From: Deltaproteobacteria bacterium
Lineage (GTDB): Bacteria; Desulfobacterota; Binatia; Binatales; Binataceae
DNA length: 52,253 nucleotides
Assembly (NCBI GenBank): GCA_021827495.1
Contig: JAKAVN010000005.1
Location: forward strand, 1 to 52,253
Direction: 5' to 3'
This document shows, in pieces, positions 26,674 through 35,557 of the stretch. How positions within the stretch are numbered: the stretch's first letter is position 1; each line of letters opens with the position of its first letter. The notes under the pieces are model-generated. The model ran no database searches. It saw only the letters and a program-made list of their open reading frames with translations, and was not told where the DNA came from. The position numbers were made by a program, and so were the translations under genes.

Positions 26674-27645
26674 TCATTTCCGCAGGTCGGCGAGGAATTC
26701 GAGCATCGCGCGGTTGACCTCTTCGGGCTTCTCCTGTTGCGTCCAATGGCCCGCGCCCTCGATCGGCACGGTCTGGCGCAGGTTCGGCACCCACATCCGC
26801 ATCCCGTTTGCCATCTCCGGCCGCAGCACAATGTCCAGTTCCGCCGTGATCATCAGCGCGGGCTGGCTCACCTGGGCGGGCAATCCGGCGCTCTCGTGCC
26901 AATTGCGATCGATGTTGCGGTACCAGTTGAGCGGCCCGCGAAAGCCGCTCTTCTCGAACGCCCGCACGAAAACCTCGAAGTCATCGCCGGTGAGGAAGCT
27001 GCCGTGCGGGAGGTCGGGCAGATGGTCGAGAAGTCCGCCGCCGGCCGGCCCCAGCACGCCCGCGGGCATCTTGCGCAGTTCGGCGAGGCCGGCGCCCTTG
27101 ATCAATTCGCCGCCCTGGTAGAGCGAGCGCAGGCTGCGGCGCACGTCGCGGCCGAGTTCGGCCTCGGCGACGCCGGACTCCTGGAAGTAGACGATGTAGT
27201 TGAAATTGCCGGCCGCCATCGCGCGGATGATATCCATCGGCTTCATCGGCGTGCGCGGAAAGAACGGAGTGTTGAGCGCGATCACCCGCTCGATTCGCGC
27301 CGGCGCCATCAGCGCCGCGTTCCACGCCACGAAGCCGCCCCAGTCATGGCCGGCGACCACGCACTTGTCGATCCCCATCGCGTCGAGCATCCCGGCCAGG
27401 TCGGCAACGATCTCGCGCTGGGTGTAGGCCTCGACCGGTGCGGGCGCGCCGGTGTCGCCGTAGCCGCGCTGGTCGGGCGCGATCGCGCGCAAGCCGGCCC
27501 TCGCCAACGCGCGCATCTGATGGCGCCACGAGTACCAGAGTTCCGGGAACCCGTGGCACATCACGACCGGGTAGCCCTCGCCCGCCTCGGCGACGTGCAT
27601 CCGGATCCCGTTGGTGTTGACAAAGCGGTGGCTGAACTCGCTCAT
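26674..27645 (-). CDS. Alpha/beta hydrolase, epoxide hydrolase type
   Basis: A 323-residue enzyme from ATG 27645, with GAGG about 8 nt upstream; the track's extension to 27768 lies in the opposing gene's leader. VMCHGFPELWYSWRHQMRALARAGLRAIAPDQRGYGDTGAP is typical. The nucleophile Asp is in VVAGHDWGGFVAWNAAL, the acid Asp in TAELDIVLRPE and the His in GAGHWTQQEKPEEVN, a DxD/H arrangement found in epoxide hydrolases and haloalkane dehalogenases. The HGFPE oxyanion motif favours epoxide hydrolase. Divergent from the SDR at 27789. Confidence 0.9.
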   Translation of the reverse strand: MSEFSHRFVNTNGIRMHVAEAGEGYPVVMCHGFPELWYSWRHQMRALARAGLRAIAPDQRGYGDTGAPAPVEAYTQREIVADLAGMLDAMGIDKCVVAGHDWGGFVAWNAALMAPARIERVIALNTPFFPRTPMKPMDIIRAMAAGNFNYIVYFQESGVAEAELGRDVRRSLRSLYQGGELIKGAGLAELRKMPAGVLGPAGGGLLDHLPDLPHGSFLTGDDFEVFVRAFEKSGFRGPLNWYRNIDRNWHESAGLPAQVSQPALMITAELDIVLRPEMANGMRMWVPNLRQTVPIEGAGHWTQQEKPEEVNRAMLEFLADLRK

Positions 27646-27788
27646 CGGCGTGACCTCGGCGATTTCCAAGCTAGCACGCGGGCCGCGCGGTGGCAGCGCC
27701 GGCCTTTGACTTGCCCGCGCGGTGTGATGGACGATGGTTGGGCCTCGCTCGCAGCGGGGTAATGCCAAAGACCGCCGAGGGAAAGCCG

Positions 27789-28781
27789 ATGGCCTTTACA
27801 GTGCAGCCGGACAGCTTCCGCTTCGCAAACGAGTTTCGCAGCGGCGTCGCGGGCAAGCGCGTCCTGATAACCGGAGCCGGCAAGGACGGCGGGCTTGGCC
27901 AGGCCTTCGCGCTGGCGGCCGGCCTCAACGGGGCCGCCGCGGTGGGCGTGCATTTCCATAGCAGCTACTCCGACGGCTTCGACCTGGTCAGCGCGTTGCG
28001 CAAGCTCGAGGTCAATGCGTTTCCGGTGCAGGCCGACGTCACCAACCTGGGCGACCTGTGGGCGACGCGCAGCTATGTGATCGAGCAGATGGACGGCAAG
28101 CCGCCGAACCTGCTGATTTGCAATTCGGGATTGACCGAGAAGGGCTACGGGTTCGGCCGGGCGCTCAAGGAAATCCCCGACGAACCGCTCGCGATGCGCC
28201 GGGCGCGGGTGCGCCAGCACTTCATCGACAGCCTGCACGAATCACGCCTGGTGCTTAATACGAAAATCGACGGCTTCCTCGCCATGACCCACCTATGGGC
28301 GGGCGAGGCGGTCTACCATCAGGAATTCTTGCAGCTCATCTATGTCTCCTCGCGGCAGGCGATCGACCCGGGGGTCTCGGTGCCGGGCTACGTGATCAGC
28401 AACTGGGCAGTGCTCCAACTGCCGAAGATGCTCGCGGTCAATCTGGGCCAGAACGCGAAATTCGTGGGCGCGGCCTGCATCCTGCTGCCCTTCATCCGCA
28501 CCAGCATGACCGACCAGTACGCGGGCAACCCCAAGGTGTTCGGGCGATGGCAGCCGCGGATGCTGGAACCCAACGAGGCGGCCGAGGCGCTCCTGCAGTT
28601 GCTCGCGCGGCCGCAGGCCGAGCTTGATAAAGGGCTGTTCGAGTTGATGGCGGACGGCACGCCTGACGAGGTCGATGTGATTTGGAAGAAAGTCGGGCTC
28701 GAGGTGCGCGAGGAGGCGATGGCATGGAGCAGGGGAGGGTCTTTGCAATTCCATGGCCAGCACCGCGCGGTGAAGAAATAG
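27789..28781 (+). CDS. Atypical short-chain dehydrogenase/reductase
   Basis: A 330-residue SDR-fold protein. The N-terminal cofactor site is VLITGAGKDGGLGQAFALAAG. QADVTNLGDL and LLICNSGL follow in the expected order. The active-site Ser and Tyr are seen in YVSSRQAIDPGVSVPGYVISNWAVL, but the family lysine (YxxxK) is Asn: Tyr201 and Asn205. Start ATG 27789 follows GAGGGAAAG; ATG 27762 is an alternative. Loss of Lys usually means altered or no dehydrogenase activity. FabI/FabL-like enoyl reductases also deviate from YxxxK, so a reductase role remains possible. Confidence 0.8.
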   Translation: MAFTVQPDSFRFANEFRSGVAGKRVLITGAGKDGGLGQAFALAAGLNGAAAVGVHFHSSYSDGFDLVSALRKLEVNAFPVQADVTNLGDLWATRSYVIEQMDGKPPNLLICNSGLTEKGYGFGRALKEIPDEPLAMRRARVRQHFIDSLHESRLVLNTKIDGFLAMTHLWAGEAVYHQEFLQLIYVSSRQAIDPGVSVPGYVISNWAVLQLPKMLAVNLGQNAKFVGAACILLPFIRTSMTDQYAGNPKVFGRWQPRMLEPNEAAEALLQLLARPQAELDKGLFELMADGTPDEVDVIWKKVGLEVREEAMAWSRGGSLQFHGQHRAVKK

Positions 28782-28814
28782 ACTACCGGGTGCATCCGCG
28801 GCGGATTAAAGATC

Positions 28815-28939
28815 ATGGCCGAGCGCGAGGCGTACCATGCGCGGGTATTCGAGTGCCGGATGCGCGATCTGGACGGCGGCGGCGCGCCAGCGCAACGGAG
28901 GAGGGGAGCGAGCTCACCGAGTTGCTCGGCGATCAGGCG
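28815..28939 (+). pseudogene. Possible small gene with a frameshift
   Basis: ATG 28815 opens MAEREAYHARVFECRMRDLDGG. About 65 nt in, at a GGCGGCGGCG run, the protein-like reading continues in another frame as ASATEEGSELTELLGDQA to a TAG near 28939. Each half alone looks coding, together they look like one small protein of about 41 residues. Weak ribosome site. Could be a decayed gene or a sequencing error in the GC repeat. The rest of 28782-29063 shows nothing else. Confidence 0.25.
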
Positions 28940-29063
28940 TAGGGCCGGGCTAAGGCGCAATTGGAAAACAACCGCGCCGCGGCTTTTCAAACCTCAGTAC
29001 TTGGACTAGGAACGGCGTGTAAGCAGGCGCACGTCATTTTGAAGGCTTAGGGAGGGAACCCAC

Positions 29064-29969
29064 ATGCCCGTAGAAAAAGTGAAATTCAAGAGCGGCGGAA
29101 TCCACTGCGCTGGAGATTTATACATTCCGGAGGTGCGGCGCGCGGGTTCGCGCGGTCCGGCCCTGGTCATCGGCCATGGCTTCAGCGTCGTAAAGGAAGC
29201 GCTCCCCGAGGAAGCTGGATACTTTCAGCGCGCCGGGTACGTGGTCCTCGCGATCGATTATCGCAGCTTCGGCGAAAGCGAGGGCGAGCCGCGAGGCCAA
29301 CTGTTTCCGCTCAACGAAGTCGAAGACTATCGCAACGCGATCAGCTATCTGGAGACTCGTGCGGAGGTCGATCCCGGCCGGATCGGCATCTGGGGCAGCA
29401 GCTTCGGCGGCGCGGTGGTCATCTATACCGCGGCCGCCGATCGTCGGGCCAAGGCCGTGGTCGCGCAGGTCCCGGTCGTCAACGGGCGGCGCTGGATGCA
29501 GTCGCTTCGGACCAGCGACCAGTGGCTGGCACTGCTGGACAAGCTCGAAGAAGACCGGCGACGGCGCTTCCAAACCGGCGAAGGCGCCCGCGTGCCGGTG
29601 AGCGGCATGGCAAGTCAGAGCGTGTTTTGTGCGATGCCCGCCGATGCTCCGATCATCGCCTTTTTCGAAGAGGCGAAGAAGAGCCTGAAAACGTGGCGTG
29701 CGGACCTGGTTCTGGAATCAGTCGAAAAAATCATCGAGTTCAGCCCGGAGAGCGTGATTCATCAGATCTCGCCGCGCCCGCTGTGCATGGTGGTTACCGC
29801 CGGTTATGACATGATCCATCCAATCGAGCACATTTTGGACGCCTATCGTAAGGCCAACGAGCCCAAGAAGCTGGCGCTGCTGCCCTACGACCAGCTTGGT
29901 CTCTATACGGAACCGGGGCGCGGCGACGCTATGCGCGTCGCGATCGATTGGTTCAACCAGTACCTGTAA
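29064..29969 (+). CDS. Alpha/beta hydrolase of the dienelactone-hydrolase/S15-like group
   Basis: A 301-residue hydrolase. GPALVIGHGFSVVKEALPEEAGYFQRAGYVVLAIDYRSFGESEGEPRGQLFPLNEVEDYRNAISYLETRAEVDPGRIGIWGSSFGGAVVIYTAA contains the nucleophile elbow GSSFGG. AGYDMIHPIEHI supplies the acid Asp. The catalytic His usually lies in a GHF-like stretch before the last helix; here the sequence is PYDQLGLYTEPGRGDAMRVAIDWF with no His. GGGAGGGAA gives a good ribosome site. Substrate unknown. Confidence 0.85.
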   Translation: MPVEKVKFKSGGIHCAGDLYIPEVRRAGSRGPALVIGHGFSVVKEALPEEAGYFQRAGYVVLAIDYRSFGESEGEPRGQLFPLNEVEDYRNAISYLETRAEVDPGRIGIWGSSFGGAVVIYTAAADRRAKAVVAQVPVVNGRRWMQSLRTSDQWLALLDKLEEDRRRRFQTGEGARVPVSGMASQSVFCAMPADAPIIAFFEEAKKSLKTWRADLVLESVEKIIEFSPESVIHQISPRPLCMVVTAGYDMIHPIEHILDAYRKANEPKKLALLPYDQLGLYTEPGRGDAMRVAIDWFNQYL

Positions 29970-30210
29970 GTCTGTTCGGCCGCTGCACGCTTTTTCTATT
30001 CGCTCCCTGGAGTGGGGAGTTGGCCACCATCGCGCGGCGTGCTGGCGCGTGCGCACTGCGGCTTGTCCGCCGCGCCGAGTTCTGTCACAAACTTTGCGCA
30101 ATAGGGTTGCCTGGACGCGCCTCGGCCTGTAGCCAGCTCAGGCGCGGCCGCGGCATTGCGCGGCGGGTCCACGCCCTTGCAGCGCTCAGCATGATCGAGG
30201 AGAAACTGCG

Positions 30211-31536
30211 ATGCCGTTAGCGATTTCCTGCCTGGGTGCCGCGCTTGCCGGCCTGCTGCGTGCCGCTCCGCTTACTGCGGCCGCGGCGGCCGCGCCGCCG
30301 CTGGCCATCAACAGCGGCGACACCGCATGGTTGCTGACCTCATCGGCACTGGTCCTGCTGATGACCGCGCCGGGGCTGGCCCTGTTCTACGGCGGGATGG
30401 TGCGGCGCAAGAACGTGCTCGCGATCCTGATGCAGAGCTTCATCCTGGCCGCGCTGGTTTCGATCCAGTGGATGCTGTTCGGCTACAGCATCGCGTTTTC
30501 GCCCGGCAACGCGTTCATCGGCGGCCTGCAATGGATCGGGCTTAGCGGCGTCAGCGCGACGCAGCCTTATGCCGCCTACGCGCCGACCGTCCCGCATCAG
30601 GCCTACATGATCTTCCAGTGCATGTTCGCCGTGATCACGCCGGCGCTGATCACCGGCGCTTTCGCCGAGCGCATCTCGTTCAAGGGCTTCCTGGTCTTCA
30701 GTCTGCTCTGGATGACGCTCATCTACGATCCGCTGGCGCATTGGGTATGGGGCGTGGGTGGATGGCTGCACGACCTGGGCGCGCTGGATTTCGCCGGCGG
30801 CACCGTGGTGCATATCTCCTCGGGGACCTCGGCGCTCGCCGCCGCGCTGGTCATCGGGCAGCGGCGCGGGTTCATGCGCGAGCCGATGCCGCCGCATAAC
30901 CTCACGCTGACGCTGACCGGCGCGGGCCTGCTGTGGTTCGGATGGTTCGGGTTCAACGCCGGCAGCGCGCTCGCCGCCAACGGGCTTGCGACCTCGGCAT
31001 TCGTCGCGACCCACTTCGGCGCGGCTGCGGCAGCGCTGGGATGGGTTTTTGCGGAATGGATCATACTTGGCAAGCCGACCACGCTCGGCGTTGCCAGCGG
31101 CGTGGTCGCCGGGCTGGTTGCGATCACGCCGGCCTCGGGCTATGTCGGGCCGCTGCCGGCGATGGTGATCGGGCTGGTCGCCGGCGTGGTGTGCTTTTTC
31201 GCGGTGCGGCTGAAGGCGCGCTTTGGCTATGACGACGCGCTCGACGTGGTCGGAGTGCATGCGGTGGGCGGCATCTGGGGCGCGCTCGCCACCGGCCTGT
31301 TCGCCAGCGTCGCGGTCAACGCGGCGGGCGGCAACGGGCTCTTTTACGGCAATCCGCGCCAGTTCCTGATCCAGGCGGTCGCGGTGGCCACCAGCATCTC
31401 GTTCGCCTTTGTCGGAAGCCTCATCCTGCTCAAGATAACCGACGCGCTGGTAGGACTGCGGGTCAGTGATGAGGCCGAGCGGAGCGGGCTGGACCTCAGC
31501 GAGCACGACGAGAACGCCTACGAGTTGGGCGCGTAA
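30211..31536 (+). CDS. amt: Ammonium transporter Amt
   Basis: A 441-residue channel with a cleavable signal-like N-terminus (LLRAAPLTAAAAAAPPLAI) followed by eleven membrane segments. Signatures are DTAWLLTSSALVLLMTAPGLALFYGGMVRRKNVL, FAGGTVVHISSGTSALAAAL with the first pore His, and DVVGVHAVGGIWGALATG with the second. It conducts ammonium or ammonia across the inner membrane. The partner PII gene glnK, often adjacent, is not here. GAGGAG lies 8 nt before ATG 30211. Confidence 0.96.
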   Translation: MPLAISCLGAALAGLLRAAPLTAAAAAAPPLAINSGDTAWLLTSSALVLLMTAPGLALFYGGMVRRKNVLAILMQSFILAALVSIQWMLFGYSIAFSPGNAFIGGLQWIGLSGVSATQPYAAYAPTVPHQAYMIFQCMFAVITPALITGAFAERISFKGFLVFSLLWMTLIYDPLAHWVWGVGGWLHDLGALDFAGGTVVHISSGTSALAAALVIGQRRGFMREPMPPHNLTLTLTGAGLLWFGWFGFNAGSALAANGLATSAFVATHFGAAAAALGWVFAEWIILGKPTTLGVASGVVAGLVAITPASGYVGPLPAMVIGLVAGVVCFFAVRLKARFGYDDALDVVGVHAVGGIWGALATGLFASVAVNAAGGNGLFYGNPRQFLIQAVAVATSISFAFVGSLILLKITDALVGLRVSDEAERSGLDLSEHDENAYELGA

Positions 31537-31555
31537 GCCGCATTCGTCGTGCGGC
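31537..31555 (+). terminator. Hairpin directly after amt
   Basis: GCCGCA and TGCGGC form a 6-bp stem with a 7-nt loop immediately after the amt stop codon. There is no T-run, so it may stabilise the 3' end rather than terminate. Confidence 0.3.
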
Positions 31556-31606
31556 GTGAGCCTCAGCGGGGCCGCAGAGGGTCGCACGCGCGCTGGCGCG
31601 CGGGCT

Positions 31607-31873
31607 TCAGCGCCGCAGCGCCTGGAACAACAGCGGAGCGGCCTCCGACATGACCTCGCCGACGATTTCGGACAGCGGCTTGCTCAGGATCGCGAGCTTT
31701 TCGGCCAGCGACTGCATGATGCGCAGGTATTGCTGCTTGGTCGCGGCGCTGATGGTGGTGAGCCGGTCGATCTCCATCACTTCGACGAAGCGGCGATGGG
31801 CCTCGTAGATTTCGCGCTCGACGGGGTCCGAAAACGGATTGGGCTGGTCGAATTTCCTGCCCGTGGTAGCCAT
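31607..31873 (-). CDS. Small conserved-looking helical protein
   Basis: An 88-residue protein predicted to be largely helical: DPVEREIYEAHRRFVEVMEIDRLTTISAATKQQYLRIMQSLAEKLAILSKPLSEIVGEVMSEAAPLLFQAL. No known motif. It lies 95 nt downstream of rodA on the same strand and may be part of the wall-cluster transcript. Function unknown. Confidence 0.65.
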   Translation of the reverse strand: MATTGRKFDQPNPFSDPVEREIYEAHRRFVEVMEIDRLTTISAATKQQYLRIMQSLAEKLAILSKPLSEIVGEVMSEAAPLLFQALRR

Positions 31874-31967
31874 TGGTGATGCACCCGGTATTGAATTGGG
31901 CGCGCCGCGCGCGCCGCCGGGAAACTATAACAGCCGCCGCGCCGCCCCCGCCATCGCGCGTCCCACG

Positions 31968-33071
31968 CTAGAACAAGTAGCGGCGGGTGTTGATGCTGAT
32001 CATCACGCCCATCGCCGCCATCATCGCGATCAGCGACGAGCCGCCGTAACTCACCAGTGGCAAGGGGATTCCCACCACCGGCAACACCCCGCTCGCCATG
32101 CCGATGTTGATCGCGACCTGCCAGAACACGATGGCGGTAAAGCCCACCGCGAGAAGCTGGCCGAAGCGGTCGCGGGCGTGGCGCGCGATCCAGATTCCGC
32201 GCGCGATCACCCCCGCATACAGGGCCATCAGCAGGATCGATCCCGCGAAGCCGAACTCCTCGGCGAAGACCGAGAAGATGAAGTCGGTAGTCTGCTCGGG
32301 AAGAAAATTCAGCCGCGCCTGGGTGCCCTTCAGAAAGCCCTTGCCCCAGGCGCCGCCCGCGCCGATCGCGATCTCGGACTGGATGATATGGTAGCCGGCG
32401 CCGAGCGGGTCGGATTGCGGATTGAGGAAGCTCACCAGGCGCTCTTTCTGGTAGGGCTTGAGGTAATGCCATCCGACCGGAGCGGCCAGCGCCGCCGCCA
32501 GCATCGCGGCCAGCAGCACCCGTCCGTTCAACCCGCCGACGAAGACCAGAGTCGCGGTCACCAGGGCCAGGATGATCCCGGTGCCAAGGTCGGGCTGCTT
32601 GAGCACCAGCGCCAGCGGCACACCCAGCAACAGCGCCGGGATGATCATCTGGCGAAAGCTCCATCCGCCGCGCGGCGGCTCCTCGCGCAGGTAACGCACC
32701 ATCACCAGCACCAGCGCGAGCTTGGCCAGTTCCGAGGGCTCCAGCCGAATCACGCCGAGGTTGAGCCAGCGGCGCGAGCCGCCGGTCACATGTCCCGCCA
32801 CCATCACCGCCGCCAGCAGCCCGACCGTCACCACGTACAACGGATAGGCGTAGGCCGCGAGCGCGCGGTAGTCGAAAATCGCCGCCGCCGCCATCAGCGC
32901 CGTGCCCACCCCGATCCAGACCAGCTGGCGTACCACGAGCGGGTCAAGCGCATGCTTGGGAGCGCCCCACGACGCGCTCAGCACGCTGAGCAGGCCGACG
33001 CCCGCCAGCCCAAGCGTCATCATGAACAGGGTCCAGTCGAAGTGGTAAACCAGCCGCCGGTCCAGCGCCAT
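31968..33071 (-). CDS. rodA: Rod-shape-determining peptidoglycan glycosyltransferase RodA
   Basis: A 367-residue SEDS-family protein. DWTLFMMTLGLAGVGLLSVLSASW, SRRWLNLGVIRLEPSELAKLALVLVMVRYL, KQPDLGTGIILALVTATLVFVGG, EQTTDFIFSVFAEEFGFAGSILLMALY and LPLVSYGGSSLIAMMAAMGVMISI are characteristic. RodA polymerises lipid II during lateral wall growth, working with the class B PBP2 encoded just upstream (11 nt apart) and MreBCD. Ten membrane segments expected. Confidence 0.96.
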   Translation of the reverse strand: MALDRRLVYHFDWTLFMMTLGLAGVGLLSVLSASWGAPKHALDPLVVRQLVWIGVGTALMAAAAIFDYRALAAYAYPLYVVTVGLLAAVMVAGHVTGGSRRWLNLGVIRLEPSELAKLALVLVMVRYLREEPPRGGWSFRQMIIPALLLGVPLALVLKQPDLGTGIILALVTATLVFVGGLNGRVLLAAMLAAALAAPVGWHYLKPYQKERLVSFLNPQSDPLGAGYHIIQSEIAIGAGGAWGKGFLKGTQARLNFLPEQTTDFIFSVFAEEFGFAGSILLMALYAGVIARGIWIARHARDRFGQLLAVGFTAIVFWQVAINIGMASGVLPVVGIPLPLVSYGGSSLIAMMAAMGVMISINTRRYLF

Positions 33072-33082
33072 CGCGGCCCCGC

Positions 33083-35020
33083 TCAGTCCTGGCGCGCGGC
33101 GATCGAGCCGGGCGGCGGGCGCTGTGGCGCGGGGCTCGGCATCGCCTGCGGTGCACCCGTTACCGGGATGGACGGCTGGCTGCCCGGCGGCGGATAGAGC
33201 GCGAAAAACTTCTGCAGCACGTCATGCACCACCGGCCCGGCCGAGCTTCCGCCGTGTCCGCCGTGCTCGATCACGCAGGCGATGGCGATTTGCGGATGGT
33301 CGCGCGGCGCGTACGCCACGAACCATCCGTGATCGCGGTATTTAAGCGGCTCCTTGTTCTCGGGGATGCGCGCGTTGCCGGCTTCCTTGACGACCTGCGA
33401 GGTGCCGGTTTTGCCGCATACGACGACGTTGTCGAGATGGGCCGCATGGCCGGTCCCGCCCACGCCGTTGACCACGTCGCACATCGCACTGCGCACGATC
33501 TCGAGCACGCTGGGGTCAAACGGGATGCGGCGTTCGAGAATCGGCGGAAAACTTCTGACCACCGAGCCGTCGAGCGCTTCGGCCGCTTTCACGAACTGCG
33601 GCTTGTAGCGGGCGCCACCGTTGGCGATCTCGGCCGCGACCAGCGCCATCTGTAGCGGCGTCGCCGCGACGTAGCCCTGTCCGATCGCGACCGACAGGGT
33701 CTCCGCCGGGTACCATCGCTGATGGAAGCGCTGCTCCTTCCACCGCGAGGACGGCATCAATCCCGCGCGCTCGTTGTCGAGTTCGATCCCGCTCTTTTCG
33801 CCCAGGCCCAGCAGGTGCGCCCATTGGGCCAGGCGATCGATGCCGAGATGAATGCCGACCTGGTAGAAGAAGACGTCGCAGGAACCCACGATCGCGCGGT
33901 GCACCGAGAGCGTGCCGTGGCCCTGCTTGCGCCAGCAATGATACACGCGATTCCCGTACCACAGTCCGCCGGGACAGTAGTAGGTGGTTTCGGGAGTCAG
34001 CGTGCGGTCTTCCAGCGCGGCGATGGCGTCGACCAGCTTGAAGGTCGAACCGGGCGGGTAGATGCCCTGGATGGCACGGTTGGCCAGCGGATGCTGTGGG
34101 TCGGTGGTCAGCGCGCGCCACTGCACCGGGGTAATTCCGTTGGCGAAGATGTTGGGGTCGAAGGCTGGATGCGAGACCATCGCGATGATGTAGCCGGTGT
34201 TAGGATCGATCGCGACCAGCGCGCCTGAACGGTTGCCCATCGCCTGCTCGGCCGCCTGCTGGACGTCGAGGTCGAGGCTCAGGACCACGCTTTGGCCGGG
34301 AATCTCGGGAATCTCGCGCAGCAGCTTAAGCCTGCGGCCGACCGAATCGACCTCGATTTCCTGGCCCCCGGCCTGGCCGCGCAGCTCGCTCTCGAACACG
34401 CGCTCGAGGCCGAATTTCCCGATCTCATCGCCCATGCGGTAGTCGTTGGTGTGGCGGAGATCACCCTCGGCGACCTCACCGACGTAGCCGAGCAGATGCG
34501 CGCCGAGCGATCCGTAGATGTAATGGCGCTGCGGCATCACCTCGAGGCTCACGCCAGGTAGCTGGAGCTGATGGGTCTCCAGCGACACCACTTGCTGCCA
34601 GTCCAGATGTTCCTCGACCGTGACCGGGTCAAACGGTGGACGGTCGTCATCCTCGGCCTGGGCCAGCTTGGCGGCGATGTTGTTCTCGCCGAGGTAGCCC
34701 CCCAGGCGCGAGATCGTTTGCCTGGCGTTGCGGACGTCTTCGGGCACCACCACCGCCTCGAATGATGGCCGGGTGTCGACCAGTGGGCGATGATGAACGT
34801 CGAAGACCAGGCCGCGCAGCGCCGGCTGACGATGGATGCGGATGCGGTTGCGGTCGGCCAGCTCGACGAATTCCTTGTGCCGGATGATCTGCAGGTAGTA
34901 GAGCCGCACCGAGACCACCGCCAACACCAGCGCGATGAGCGTGGAGAGGATGGTGACGCGCAGCTCAATACGCGGTATCGCGCGAACTTTCTTGCCGCGG
35001 TAATAGCGCCAGCGCGCCAT
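33083..35020 (-). CDS. mrdA: Penicillin-binding protein 2, peptidoglycan transpeptidase
   Basis: A 645-residue class B PBP from ATG 35020; the track start at 35089 lies inside mreD. One membrane anchor at about 20-45 (RVTILSTLIALVLAVVSVRLYYLQII) leads to the pedestal domain (RNRIRIHRQPALRGLVFDVHHRPL). The transpeptidase domain has the SxxK motif in GIYPPGSTFKLV, S-C-D (SxN position) in GSCDVFFYQVG and KTG in VCGKTGTSQVV. It crosslinks peptidoglycan in rod elongation. The C-terminus is Pro-rich (PAPQRPPPG). The start follows the mreD stop by 2 nt, implying coupling. Confidence 0.97.
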   Translation of the reverse strand: MARWRYYRGKKVRAIPRIELRVTILSTLIALVLAVVSVRLYYLQIIRHKEFVELADRNRIRIHRQPALRGLVFDVHHRPLVDTRPSFEAVVVPEDVRNARQTISRLGGYLGENNIAAKLAQAEDDDRPPFDPVTVEEHLDWQQVVSLETHQLQLPGVSLEVMPQRHYIYGSLGAHLLGYVGEVAEGDLRHTNDYRMGDEIGKFGLERVFESELRGQAGGQEIEVDSVGRRLKLLREIPEIPGQSVVLSLDLDVQQAAEQAMGNRSGALVAIDPNTGYIIAMVSHPAFDPNIFANGITPVQWRALTTDPQHPLANRAIQGIYPPGSTFKLVDAIAALEDRTLTPETTYYCPGGLWYGNRVYHCWRKQGHGTLSVHRAIVGSCDVFFYQVGIHLGIDRLAQWAHLLGLGEKSGIELDNERAGLMPSSRWKEQRFHQRWYPAETLSVAIGQGYVAATPLQMALVAAEIANGGARYKPQFVKAAEALDGSVVRSFPPILERRIPFDPSVLEIVRSAMCDVVNGVGGTGHAAHLDNVVVCGKTGTSQVVKEAGNARIPENKEPLKYRDHGWFVAYAPRDHPQIAIACVIEHGGHGGSSAGPVVHDVLQKFFALYPPPGSQPSIPVTGAPQAMPSPAPQRPPPGSIAARQD

Positions 35021-35022
35021 GC

Positions 35023-35550
35023 TCACGCTCCGCGCGAGGCCCAGCCGCGCCCCCTGCGCGGCTGGCTCAGCCCCAGCATCCGCTTGCACCGCGCCACCAG
35101 CGCGAACACCGGCGGCGCCAGCACCGCGGTCACCGTCGCCTGCAACAGCGCGGCGGGCAACAGCGCTCCGAGTTGGTTGGGGGCGCGAAACTGCGTGCTG
35201 ATTAGAAAGCCGCCCAAGCTCTGAATCAGCACCGCGATGAAGGCCAGCACGGCGCCGGCCTCCGGCCCGGTGGCGGAGGTATGGGTTCCGGCTTCGTACG
35301 CGACCAGGTAAGTGAGCGTCACCACGAAGGTGTTGACGCCGAGCTGCGAGCCCGAAAACGAATCCATCGCGTAGCCCATCGCAAACGCCATAATCGGCGC
35401 CAGCGCGCGCCGATGGCGCAGCCCGAGATCGACTGCCAGCACCAGCACCAAGTCGGGCACCAGCGCGCTCAGCGGCAGCCAGCGCGAGGCCGTGGTCTGA
35501 ATCGCCAGGGCAAGCAGGGTCAAAACGGCAAACAACGCGGCCAAACGCAC
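35023..35550 (-). CDS. mreD: Rod-shape-determining protein MreD
   Basis: A 175-residue polytopic protein with the MreD pattern: short, four to five membrane segments, SALVPDLVLVLAVDLGLRHRRALAPIMAFAMGYAMDSFSGSQLGVNTFVVTLTYLVAY. The start is GTG 35550, 7 nt after the mreC stop. MreD bridges MreC and the RodA-PBP2 pair in the elongasome. The identification rests on topology plus position in the cluster. Confidence 0.93.
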   Translation of the reverse strand: MRLAALFAVLTLLALAIQTTASRWLPLSALVPDLVLVLAVDLGLRHRRALAPIMAFAMGYAMDSFSGSQLGVNTFVVTLTYLVAYEAGTHTSATGPEAGAVLAFIAVLIQSLGGFLISTQFRAPNQLGALLPAALLQATVTAVLAPPVFALVARCKRMLGLSQPRRGRGWASRGA

Positions 35551-35557
35551 AACCCTC

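Noticed and set aside
30340-31587. 415-codon minus-strand ORF
   Set aside because: Shadow of amt.
31839-33197. 452-codon plus-strand ORF
   Set aside because: Shadow of rodA; His/Gln/Arg-rich with no motif.
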